Assembly: GCF_026745355.1 (NCBI RefSeq)
Contig: NC_079209.1
Location: 4,448,507-4,512,506 of the forward strand
Direction of reading: 5' to 3'
DNA from: Beta vulgaris subsp. vulgaris
Taxonomy: Eukaryota; Streptophyta; Magnoliopsida; Caryophyllales; Amaranthaceae
DNA length: 64,000 nucleotides
Part shown: positions 12,701 through 22,184 of the stretch, piece by piece
Layout of the letters: every line of letters begins with the position of its first letter
Numbering within the stretch: the first letter of the stretch is position 1
The notes under the pieces: generated by a model
What the model was told of the DNA's origin: nothing
Database searches by the model: none
What the model saw: the letters and a program-made list of their open reading frames with translations, nothing else
Program-made: the position numbers and the translations under genes

Positions 12701-15700
12701 TCCTTGATGAGCATTATCATCAGAAATTTCTTCTGAATCTCTTGTTGTGTTTTCCTCCTCCACAACATCAGTGTGTAGAGATTCCTGTTCAGCTGTCTCA
12801 CCTAAAAGGTCATTACTAGGAACAGAATCTTCATTGTTATAAAATTCATCATATCTTAAAACATCACTGATATCATCAGTAGTTTTTTTTAGAAGAAAAG
12901 GAAAGATATGTTCCTTAAAAACCACATCCCTACTCACAAATATTTTCTTGCTGTGCAAATCTAACAGCTTGTACCCCTTTTGATTATGTGGGTACCCTAT
13001 CAAGATGCATCTCAATCCCCTGGCACCAAACTTGTCAGTGGGTTTTTTGTGAGGGCTTGCATAACACAAGCATCCAATCACCTTCAAGTGATCATAATTA
13101 ACATCTTTTTTCATCAGCTTCTTGTAGGGAGTCTCCCAATTTATCACACGACTAGGGAGCAGATTGATGAGATGAGTGGCTGAGAGAATACATTCACCCC
13201 ATAGGTAATCAGGAAGCCCAGCATGAAGCTTGAGCGCCCTAGCTGTATCCAGAAGATACCTATGTTTCCTCTCAACCCTGGCATTTTGTTGAGGCACTCC
13301 TGCAACACTTCTTTGGTGGAATATACCTCTTTTAAGAAAAATCTCACTGCATTCAGACTGAAATATCTCAGTCCCATTATCACTTCTTAAAATCTTAACT
13401 TTGGTATCAAATTGATTCTCCACATAACAAAAGAAACCTGTTAAGGTTCCCTTAACCTGTTCTTTGTGGACAAAAGTGTGTCCAAGTTGCTCTACTAAAA
13501 TCTCTACAATAGTTAAAAAATATCTGGCACCTGTGATATTTTCAACTCTGTAAGGACCCCATAGGTCCACATGAATCAAATCAAATATGTGAGTAGTGAC
13601 AGACTCACTAGGAAGGAAAGGCTGTTTATGATGTTTTGCAATAGAACATGTATCACAGAAGTATTCATTCAAATCATCACATTTGCAAAAATGTAAATGT
13701 TGCATTTTAGACACAGATACATGTCCAAGTCTGGCATGTAGGTTCTGTTTGTCTACTTTATTACATGCACTGACATGTGCTTTCCCTTGTCTTCCTAAAT
13801 CATCCTTCTCCTTGTCAGTATTTCCTCCTTCTAGGAATTTGTATAAATCATTCTCATTCTTTCCAAGCTTCACTCCCTCTTAGTGATATGGTCCTGTAAG
13901 AAGCACCATTCTTGTCAAAAACAAGCTCCTTATTACATTGCTTCACAAACTTGCTCTAGAGAGAAGACTATGTTTAAAATCAGGTATATACAGAACATCA
14001 TAAAGAATGATTCCTTCATTCAACTTTATATCTCCCATTTCCTTCACTGTCTTTACACTTCCATCTGGTAATCCTACCCTCACATTTCCTTTTATTTTTA
14101 TGTTGATTAGAAATTTCCTATTTCCAGTGATGTGATCACTGGCTCCTGAATCAATGAGCCAATTATCTAACTTTGCATTGTGATGAACATAGTTAGCAAT
14201 GTTTGCTGTAACTTTACCTGCAAAGTTGCTAGAACTTCCTCCTTCTCCATTTTGCTTATCCCCCATCAGCTTCATCAGTTCCTGAACAAAAGAAGAAACT
14301 ACATTCTAATCAAGCTTACCAAAACAACCTTCTCTCTGTGAAGAATGATCCAAGGGTGTATTTCCAGCAGCTTCTTCCTCCTGCCTCGACATGTTGGCTG
14401 CTTCCTTGTGCCATGATTTTCCTCTTGGTTGCTTGAACCACTCTGGATAACCATTGATCTCAAAGCACTCCTCCTTGACATGTCCTTTCAGACCACAGTG
14501 ACTGCATTTCTTCAACTCCTTCTCCATCTTCATTCTCTTATAGTCTTCCATCTTCATCTTCTTATAGTCTTTCTTCTGGAAGTTTTTAAGAGGCCCAAGG
14601 CTATAACTCTGTCTGTTTGCAGCTAAGGCACTCATCTCTGCTCCAAGGTTCATCTGAATGGCAAGTTGTTTCTGTTTTTCAACTTGCATAACAAGATTTT
14701 AAGCTTTGTTCACAGCCAACAAAGGATCCATGCTGAGAAAGTTTGTTTTCATTTGTTCATAACCATCATTTAATCCATTCAAAAACTTCATGAGCTTGTT
14801 ATCAGAATCTCTCTGTGAGATTTTGGTGTGCAAATCACAAGTGCAGTTCCCCATGGCTCCACAGCTTCATTGTGGGATATCTTCCAACTCAGCTATCTGC
14901 TCCCATAGCTCTTTGAGTCTACAATAGTAGTCACTCACACTCAAGTTATCTTGTTTAAGATCCCATAATTCTTTCTTGAGTTGATATAGTTGAGGAGCAT
15001 TGGTTTGACCATACCTCTCAACTATTTCTTCCCACAATCTGCTAGTAGACTGCATACTAACAAGACTACTTGCAATTTCAGGTTTAATGGTGTTAAGAAT
15101 CCATGATCTCACCATAAAATCACATCTTATCCATTTCTGGATTTCATCAGCTCCAGTGGTAGGTTTCTTGTGCTTTCCTTCAAGAAATCCTAACTTGTTC
15201 TTAGCACCAAGTGTTATTCTAATGCTTCTGTTCCAGTTGAGAAAATTTCCTCCATCAAAGATTATTCCTCCTAAGGGGGTTGCTGCATTTTCATTTACAG
15301 CAAGAAAGAGAGGATCTTTGTATCGATTCAAATTGTTATCTTTATCTTTGTTGTTGTTAGTTCCAGCCATTTCAAAACAAGAACCTTCAAACTAACAGAA
15401 AAGCTTGAACCAGGTTTAAATGATTTTAAAAGAAACCTGCTCTAATACCATAAAGAAAATTAAAGATTCAATTTTTCTCTTTCTGGATAGCAACTAGCTT
15501 CCACTATTTCTCACTATTTTGTGATGAAACGGCGCAGCCAAAATGTGCTGGGTATATATGCCACAGCACTCCAATAAACCTAGGGATATGTGTACAAAAA
15601 GACAAAAGACACATCACCCAAGTGGTCCCTAATACAATCATCCTAGGATCACTAAAAAACAAGAAGATTACACCTGTAAAAGAGCTACAAAATTACAGGC

Positions 15701-18201
15701 ATTAAACAGCATGAAATACACCAATTTTACACCAATTTCTACTGCATACATGAAAATTAATCTCAGTCTACATCATATTCTCAATAGAATCCCTCAATAT
15801 ACCTCTTCCATACGAAATCGTATAGCTTATTGATTTGGTACTCCAAAGTCGTCCAATAATATTCCCTACCATTATGATAAACATTCAACAAGCTCTCACC
15901 AGGATGATGAATATTGTGAGAAGAACAATATAAGCAGCCAACAATCTTGGCTTTATCTGCAAGAAGGTGGAAAAAGTTTTCTCATAATGATAATCACGAG
16001 TGGAAAGAGTACGAAAAAAAGACAGTAAAAAAATTCTGACGTCAAATCATCCATGGTTCACAGTACGTAACCTGGTAATGAGCTGCTTGGCCCCAAGCAG
16101 CGGACACACGTAAGACTGACGACATTCCTATTAGTTTTGATCATTTCAGTGAAAAAGGTCTGCACCGAAGCACCAGGTTCATCATTGTTTCTAGCCTTGA
16201 AGTTTAAATGCAATATACGCCCAGCTGAACTGTAACCTGAAGCTAGGGGCCCCATTTCCACGAGCTCAAAATATACTTTGTGAAATGCATTCCGTTTTTG
16301 TAAAGCAATAGTTGCATATTCTTTTCTACTAGCTTCAGATTCCTCATCAAAATCATCATCTCCCACACTTGACAATAAGTAGCTGCCCCAAGTTATCATA
16401 ACAGACATCAGAATATATATGGGTACGAGAAACAGTCGAGAGCTGGTAACCTAGAGCAATATAAAAATCCAAGCTAACACGATTGATACTCATGAGTTTA
16501 GCCTGTCTATTATGCAGACAGGTCACAGGTTTCCTGTCTACTGATCATGAACAACCTTGCCTTATTTCAGTACTGAGGGTGCAGAAAATTTGTTTTCGGT
16601 ATGTTCACGGACAAGTGATTCTTAACACTGTCATTAGTCCATATACACAGACAAGAGGCAAAGAAAAGAAAAAAGAGGATCAGACGGGTATCTACTATGC
16701 ATCGCAAGCGAAATCTTGTTTTGATGTGTCATTAGTATATTTTCAAGAACATCTGGAATCAGGTCTGCAATCACCTAGCTCGTAACAAAAAGACTTCCTT
16801 ACATAATCCCTCATTGTTCTCCTTAATTACTACTTGTAGGATACTAAAAGTCGAATTTGGGAGGCTAATATCCACTTAAAGCCGACCCTTGTTCTGTTTT
16901 CATCCCTCTACTAATGAGAGTGGAGACCTTCATATTTCAGAAAGAATACGATCATTTACATACAATTTTGAACGCACTAATCAATAAGACAATAAAGCCT
17001 TAAAAAAAGAAGTTAACCTGGTTACGATCGGGTTGTGCGGCTGATTGGATTGAAAAGATGAAAAACCAGGCACAGACAATGGTCGCAACTTGTAAGGGGA
17101 GCCACGTTTGGCTGATGGAACCTTCGTTCTTTTAGGGAAATGCAGTGTACGAGAGTCTCGTTGTCTAACCAAAACCAACAAAAACAAGCATGAAACAGAC
17201 TCGGGCTTTAAGAAGATCAAATACCACAAATAGAGTATGTAGATAATAAAGGCCTTGAAAGAAAGAGTACCTGAATTCATCACGTTTGGACCAGTTTAGT
17301 GGTTTCAACTCGTAAGTGGAGCCAACTTTAAAGAACCTAGCAGGCTTTCCTCTAAAATTATGTATTTGTCTGAACAAAGGTAAGACCAACATGGAGTATA
17401 TTAACAAACAAAGAAACCAAAGTTCCAAGTAGGCACAGGCACAAAAAACACAGAGATAAATAAACAACGCAATTACCAATAATTAATTGATCATAACAGC
17501 AACAAGTTGTATACTCGTATTGATACAAATAAATCATAACAGCAGTAATCAATGAGATAAAGATACTTCCTCGATTCTAAAATAAATGAAACGCTTCTCT
17601 CTTTTCATACGAGAGCTTCCTGAGGGGAGTGTTTCATTTATGGTAGAACAGAGGAAGTATAACTTTCCTAGCACATACCATATACGCATTGATTAACCGA
17701 AAAAAGCAAGGAATGTTATGTAATGGGTAATCTAACTGAGTAATTAAACAGCAAGATGATACAGTCATACAGATAAACATCAATATAATGTAGCAAAATA
17801 TAGTATCCTCAACTCTCTAACAAAAGAATCCAAAATATTATGACAAGGGTTCGATTCTTGCCTCTCGCAACCTCCAACAACGCAATTGACTACCAAATAA
17901 TTTGTGACAAGAATAATCAAGCAATAATACATATACCTATCCAAGCACAAAACCAAAAATCATCGAGCACAGAAAAAACAAAAGTAATATATTGCAACCA
18001 CGATTAAGCAATAATTTAACTCTATCATCGAATTCTTTTCCAAGACAATTGAATAAATAAACAAAGAAAGCAACTAGTTTACTAAAAGCAAAATAAAATA
18101 TACCTAGTATCGGTTCCATTAGTATATTTTGGATTTAATGAAGGCACACGCCGAGAACGACGACCCTTCCGTCCTTCCCATGAGGTTGCTCTACCATCCA
18201 T
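9754..18201 (-). CDS. plant DUF3615-like protein, copy 1, eight exons, with a copia element in intron 5
   Basis: Exons are 18201-18104, 17351-17271, 17164-17018, 16382-16072, 15956-15803, 10406-10283, 10159-9952 and 9833-9754. They join in frame to 400 residues and all introns are GT/AG. The N-terminus is basic (GRKGRRSRRVP). Two related domains follow. The first, about residues 118-247, has LHLNFKARN, a VQTFFTE-type strand, CLGPS, then CLYC and HHPG. The second, about 290-400, has FHMNFEAKN, VQIFFAEY, CLGPS, then CTICGSCCVRHPLGPG. The HxNF, FFAE and Cys/His-Pro pattern resembles the plant DUF3615 family, whose function is unknown; this naming is from memory. The Cys pairs suggest metal binding (inference). 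The protein ends at GGATGA, eight residues before the stop seen in copy 2, probably a CGA or CGG to TGA change. A 5.1-kb copia insertion enlarges intron 5 but leaves the splice sites intact, so the gene may still work. Confidence 0.8.
10647..10980 (-). repeat. 3' LTR of the copia element
   Basis: 334 bp. It differs from the other LTR by about four substitutions and three small indels by eye. In the element's sense it starts TATTGAGAATATG rather than the canonical TG. Confidence 0.93.
10981..10993 (-). other. polypurine tract of the copia element
   Basis: On the minus strand this reads TTGAGAGGGGGG, directly against the 3' LTR. This is the usual primer site for plus-strand DNA synthesis. Confidence 0.85.
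10989..12545 (-). pseudogene. copia reverse transcriptase and RNase H region
   Basis: An open frame of about 518 codons covers the RVT_2 reverse transcriptase and the RNase H domain. It shows LKARLVARG, AFLHG, SLYGLKQA and the catalytic YVDDLL, then TRPDISY. The RNase H part has CDSDWG, SKSSTEAEY and CDNKSA, ending near the polypurine tract. It is in a different frame from the integrase ORF just upstream (overlap 12527-12545), so a frameshift separates the two. This part of pol is otherwise uninterrupted. Confidence 0.93.
12527..13873 (-). pseudogene. copia integrase region
   Basis: It contains the GAG-pre-integrase zinc-binding residues (HARLGH and CDTC), followed by the integrase core with the acidic residues in HVDLWGP, RSDNGTE and ARVERKHR, and a C-terminal part with CILIGYP. 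The frame is open for about 448 codons. Upstream of it, 13874-13942 has stops in the main frame. A shifted reading of that stretch gives plausible copia sequence, so there are probably two offsetting frameshifts. Confidence 0.92.
13943..14275 (-). pseudogene. copia aspartic protease region
   Basis: It carries the LIDSGASDHIT active-site motif and the downstream VLYIPDFKHSLLS typical of copia protease. It is in the same frame as the gag parts, but is separated from them by a TAG at 14306-14308 and is broken at its end near 13943. Confidence 0.9.
14306..14689 (-). pseudogene. copia gag C-terminal part with zinc knuckle
   Basis: A CCHC knuckle is visible as CSHCGLKGHVKEEC, after a Lys/Met-rich stretch. 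It is in the same frame as the N-terminal gag but cut off from it by in-frame stops near 14700 and at 14867. Confidence 0.88.
14867..15370 (-). pseudogene. copia gag N-terminal part
   Basis: 167 codons from ATG at 15370. It shows the Retrotran_gag_3-like block (FDGGNFLNWNRSI) and the UBN2-like block (WILNTIKPEIA, LWEEIVERYGQ, LKKELWDLKQ). It ends at TGA, where relatives continue with a Cys-rich stretch; the downstream sequence reads on in the same frame, so the stop is premature. Confidence 0.9.
15436..15450 (-). other. primer-binding site of the copia element
   Basis: On the minus strand this reads TGGTATTAGAGCAGG, directly after the 5' LTR. It is one base off TGGTATCAGAGC, complementary to the initiator methionine tRNA 3' end that most plant copia elements use. 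Confidence 0.9.
15451..15786 (-). repeat. 5' LTR of the copia element
   Basis: 336 bp, with the same ends as the 3' LTR. The high identity of the pair points to a fairly recent insertion. Confidence 0.93.
17564..17659. mobile_element. Stowaway-like MITE in intron 1 of DUF3615-like gene 1
   Basis: The ends TACTTCCTCGATTCTAAAAT and TACTTCCTCTGTTCTACCAT (reverse strand) are inverted repeats and are followed by AAATGAAAC on both sides. The paralogous intron of gene 2 (59047-59547) lacks it, so it came in after the duplication. Confidence 0.75.
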
Positions 18202-18227
18202 CGCCAATTCTTAAAACCCCTTTCAAA

Positions 18228-18636
18228 TCTCTATTATGTAAGGCAACAGGCAACACATGAGGGACACCAAAAAATAGAAAAAGGAATAAAAGAAGGAAAA
18301 TGATATATGTAGCCCTTATGGCTATATATAAGAAGCTTAAAATAGAAATAAAAATTTGAATCAAGCATTTATTACCTCAAATGATGTGAAATTTTGTCAT
18401 GAATTCATAAATTGTTTCCATTTTAAGATATGTATTTATGCTTATATGTAGCCCTAAGGGATAAAAAAAAGAGACAACTAACTGTTTCATTTGAACGAAA
18501 AAAGGTGGGAAAGTAGGACATTTAAAGTAAACATCAGTTTTTGAAAGAAACAAAATGTAAAGTCGGTTTTTCTACCTAATTAATTCTATTTTCTACTTCA
18601 CACACTATCGCACGCATCGCGTGCATGTAAGACTAG
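18228..18636 (+). mobile_element. candidate non-autonomous Helitron in the 5' leader of DUF3615-like gene 1
   Basis: The 3' end has the Helitron layout: hairpin GCACGC-ATC-GCGTGC at 18610-18624, then nine bases to CTAG at 18633-18636, followed by host T. A possible 5' end TCTCTATTATG at 18228 is preceded by A. Similarity between the 5' leaders of the two DUF3615-like genes stops close to this point, 27 bp before the ATG, which supports the boundary. Confidence 0.55.
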
Positions 18637-18860
18637 TAGAGTTAATTAATTAAACGTACCGCCTCCCAGTTGCAGATCTTGAGCAACTATTTTACAGGGG
18701 TCAAATGAACAAATTAAAAGTTAACCGTAAAATTTTATAAGGAAAAATTTCAAAAAACTACCTTTTATAACCATTTTTTCCTTTCAAAAAACTATCTTAT
18801 ATAAGCCAATGTGTGAGCTATTATACCCCCGTATTTTATGAATATTTAGAAAAAAAAAGA

Positions 18861-19227
18861 TTTTTCTACATAGTACCCCCGTGTTTTACGAAATTCTATG
18901 TTGTACCCGACGTTTTTAAAATTTCCAAATTGTACCCCTAAGATTTGTTAATGTTACCCACAATACTCTTATACACGATATCAAATAATAAATTTTGGGA
19001 CTTTCTTAATTTGTGGGGATAGAGTAGGATGTTTTAGCCTTGTTAGTTGACTGAGGTTTGGGATATGATCTGATAAATTGAAAACTAAGTTAGGTTTGGA
19101 GTAGGATTTTCTATTAGTAAGGGTATTTTGTGTGACGTTTAGAAAATTTAGGGGTACAATGTGGAGAGTTCAAAAAGGCTGGGTACAACGTAGAATTTCG
19201 AGAAACACGGGGCACTACGTAGAAAAA
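18861..19227. mobile_element. inverted-repeat element built of a ~28-bp GTACCCC motif
   Basis: The left arm TTTTTCTACATAGTACCCCC pairs with the reversed right arm TTTTTCTACGTAGTGCCCCG over about 110 bp. Within each arm a unit of about 28 bp (TTGTACCC followed by a T-rich tail) repeats three to four times. No coding capacity. Related words begin upstream near 18822, so the true left end may lie there. Confidence 0.7.
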
Positions 19228-20136
19228 TTATATATCATTACAAATTTCAGAAAATGTCATTGCGAACATAATAATATTCTGGAAATGTGCGAATATTGTT
19301 AATCTAATCATCAAATCATGACCTATTAAGTTATTAGCGTTTTAAATTTATTTTAGGTTTTTTCCTCTTTCGTTTGGAGCTTCTCTTCTGAGTTATCAAA
19401 AATTTATTAGATCGTAGTATTGTGTAGTTATAAGCTCATAATCGAATCCGTGCAACCTGTATGATATATGGCACGAAATATTTTTTTTTCTTGACTGTGG
19501 CTGTGGGAAATGGACATGGTAAACATCTTTTTGAGGGAAAAAAAAGGAGGAATATAGTTTGCCAAATATAGGCAGCTCTTAAATTTAGCAAAGTCAAAAA
19601 TACAAACACTATTTTATAATTTAGAAAGAGAAGGGGGCAAAATTGGCATTTAAAAAGAAGACACCATTGCTCCCCTCTTCTCTTATATAATAGAGATATC
19701 AAACTCTCGCAAATAGTTTTAATTAAAACCCGCCCAAAGCAAAAAAAAAAATATTGGGCCCGACCGTGTGCCAAAAAGTTCTGCCCAACACCCGCCCAAA
19801 AAGTGGGTCGGGCGAAGGTCAAAATGATCAACTCTAAAAATACCTATCTCAATGGAAGTAGGGTAAGTGAATGTTCTTACTTAATCAAAATTGTTAGAGA
19901 TCAAAAAGCGTGTCTATGTCTTTATAAGTACATATAATTAAAAGACTTTATTATGTTTTACTTTGAAACTTAAGCAATGAAATTGTAGTGTATTAGTGGT
20001 TAAACAAAGTTTGAGAAGAGTGTCAAGTAGCATCGCTCCTCTGATACGAATGTCTTTTTAATATATTTGTATAGATTATGAATTATGATTTTTATTTATT
20101 AATATTTTACTTTAAAAATTATAACACCGAACATTA
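19228..20136. other. intergenic, no gene recognised
   Basis: AT-rich spacer. On the minus strand from about 19694 there is TCTCTATTATATAAG, a word like Helitron 5' ends, but no matching 3' end was found. Sequence at 19890-20080 resembles 47690-47940 and 49000-49090, so it belongs to a dispersed repeat of unknown type. Confidence 0.4.
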
Positions 20137-20400
20137 ATTGGTTTACTGATTAAGATTTTAATATACAAGCTTGAAATCATGGGATTAAATATTTTACTAT
20201 GGGAACATAGATAAATTAGAGTGGAAGTTATTTGAAAAAGAAAAAACAAAATCCAATTCAATCTAAATTGAATTAGCAATTCGAATTAGACCTAGATATA
20301 TTTTGATTGAATTCATATTGAGTTTTATATAGAATTGGATTTTCATATTCGATTCGACTCAGGGTGATTGGATCCGAAGATCCAAACTTATTGGTTGTAG
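20137..20400 (+). repeat. direct repeat, left copy
   Basis: About 260 bp, similar to 21571-21830. Both share ATTGAATTAGCAATTCGAAT, a GCTTGAAAT-type block, CTATGGGAACA, and AGGGTGATTGGATCC / AGGGTGATTATATCC near the end. The two copies flank the hAT MITE. Confidence 0.7.
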
Positions 20401-20639
20401 ATAACTAGATTATATCAAGAAAAATAAAATACGGAATTTAAGTGACGAAAATAAAGAAAGAGAAGACAATAAATGATGACACGGAAAATCCTAATAAAAG
20501 TCAGTAAAAACTGGAGACAATATGTGTCCACCAATTCACTATGCTTCAGACGTTAGAGTCGTGATAATTACTAGTACATTTACGATCACATGTATTATGT
20601 ATGTAGCTATTGCCAAATGTAAAACAATGTCATGACAGT

Positions 20640-21309
20640 CTAGCGATGGGCATGGGTCCAGGACCCTACCTGGACCCTGTTGGACCCAACCCTAATTTAA
20701 GGGTCTGGGTCCAACTTCTTCAGACCCTAAGGGTCCGGGTCCGGGTCCAAGTAAATTTTTTTAGGGTCCGGGTCCGGGTCTTAAAATTTTGGACCCATAC
20801 CCAACCCTTAGACCCTAAACGTATTTAATATATACATTTTAACTCTTTTTAAAAAAACAAACTGATTTTCTAAAAGACTAATAGCTAAACTAAAACACCA
20901 AAACAACCCATTCTGAACTCTTATGTAAGTTGTGTTTGTTTCATTTTTTTTAGTTTGTATGTTTGTTTTGTTTTTTTCAGTTTATATGTTTGTGAATTGT
21001 GTCTGTTTTCTTTTTTTTCAGTTTATAAGTTTGTGTTTGTTTCTTTTTTTCAATTTATTTGTTTGTGTTTGTTTCATGCGATTTTTCGTGTTTGTGTCAT
21101 GCGAATTTCAGATGATTATTGATATTAATAATGCTGAAAATTTGGCCAATTAAAGAATTTAAGTCTAAACCCTCTAGACCCTTCAGATCCTAAGGGTCTA
21201 GGTCAGGGTCCAATTTTTTCAGACCCTTAGGGTCCGGGTCCGGGTCTGTAAAAAATTTAGGGTCCGGGTCTAGGGTCCGGCCCCAGACCCTACCCTTGCC
21301 CATCCCTAA
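20640..21309. mobile_element. hAT-type MITE with GGGTCC repeats, 670 bp
   Basis: The terminal repeats are CTAGCGATGGGCATGGGT and, reversed, TTAGGGATGGGCAAGGGT. The flanks ATGACAGT (20632-20639) and ATGACACA (21310-21317) agree at six of eight positions, as expected of an ageing 8-bp duplication. Subterminal regions are tandem AGGGTCCGGGTCC words. The core (20930-21100) is a tandem T-rich TTTGTGTTTGTTTC repeat. No transposase. Confidence 0.8.
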
Positions 21310-21570
21310 ATGACACAATATAAATATAGATATACAATTAGAGTTTGGTTATAAAGTACGACATTGGGCGTGTAATTTTCCTCCGTGGAAGTTGACTTTA
21401 TATGACTTCGGCTTCATATTAATAGTAGTAGTTTGCATGTGTGTGGAGCTTTGTATAGGGATATAAGTGTAGTTTATAGGGATAATGTATTTCATAGGAA
21501 AGTTTTTCATGTTTAGAGGTGATATAAAATATAGTAGTTGCTATGTAGTAGTGGAACGTACATGTGAAAT

Positions 21571-21830
21571 TGGTTTAGTGGTTAAGAATTTAGTATATAA
21601 GTTTGAAATTATGAAATCAATTTTTTTGCTATGGGAACAGAGCCAAATAAGGGAGAAAGTTATTCAAATAGAAATTCAAAATCGAATCCAATCTAAATTG
21701 AATTAGCAATTCGAATTAGGCTCGAACTATATTTTGATTGAATTTGGATTGAGTTTTCTAAAAAATCGTATTTTAAGATTGGATTGGAATGAGGGTGATT
21801 ATATCCAAAGTTCCAAAATAACCGAATAGT
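21571..21830 (+). repeat. direct repeat, right copy
   Basis: Partner of the repeat at 20137-20400. The small ORF here follows AT-rich repeat sequence and is not called as a gene. Confidence 0.7.
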
Positions 21831-22184
21831 AAATAACTCTATATTTTATATATGTTATTGGGCTAAACTGCTTTTTTTAAAGTACAAATGGTCTGATAGC
21901 CTTTTCCTTCTTCTCAAAGTTAAACCATAACTTGCTGCTATAAATTTCAATCTGTTGTGTAGTTGAAAGCGTTGTTATGTTGTTGGTAAATTTTCTATTG
22001 CAATGAATTATTAGTTGCTATTTGTTTATTAATGAATTTTTACGTGATCGTATGAACTACTTACTATCATCAAACACTGCCAAATTTATTTCATTGAAAA
22101 ACAAAGTTAAAAAGGATTAGATAATTCGGACTTGATGGAACCTATTGTTTGAAACTTGAGATTGCATTGGATTGAAAAATTAAA

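Larger units (their letters stand above)
10647..15786 (-). mobile_element. Ty1/copia LTR retrotransposon, degenerate, inserted in intron 5 of DUF3615-like gene 1
   Basis: Near-identical LTRs (10647-10980 and 15451-15786) enclose gag, protease, integrase, reverse transcriptase and RNase H regions in the copia order on the minus strand. The 5-bp target duplication GAATC is at 10642-10646 and 15787-15791. The paralogous intron at 57190-57200 holds this site once, uninterrupted, which proves the ends. The coding part carries several stops and frameshifts, so it is not autonomous. Confidence 0.96.

Noticed and set aside
17845..17880. GGTTCGATTC word like a tRNA box B
   Set aside because: No matching box A or cloverleaf around it; not called as a tRNA or SINE.
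19436..19831. 131-codon minus-strand ORF
   Set aside because: Low-complexity T-rich and GGGCGGGT-type repeat sequence; no recognisable domain and no splice context.
20610..20828. 72-codon ORF rich in Arg, Val and Pro
   Set aside because: Translation of the GGGTCC tandem words at the left end of the hAT MITE.
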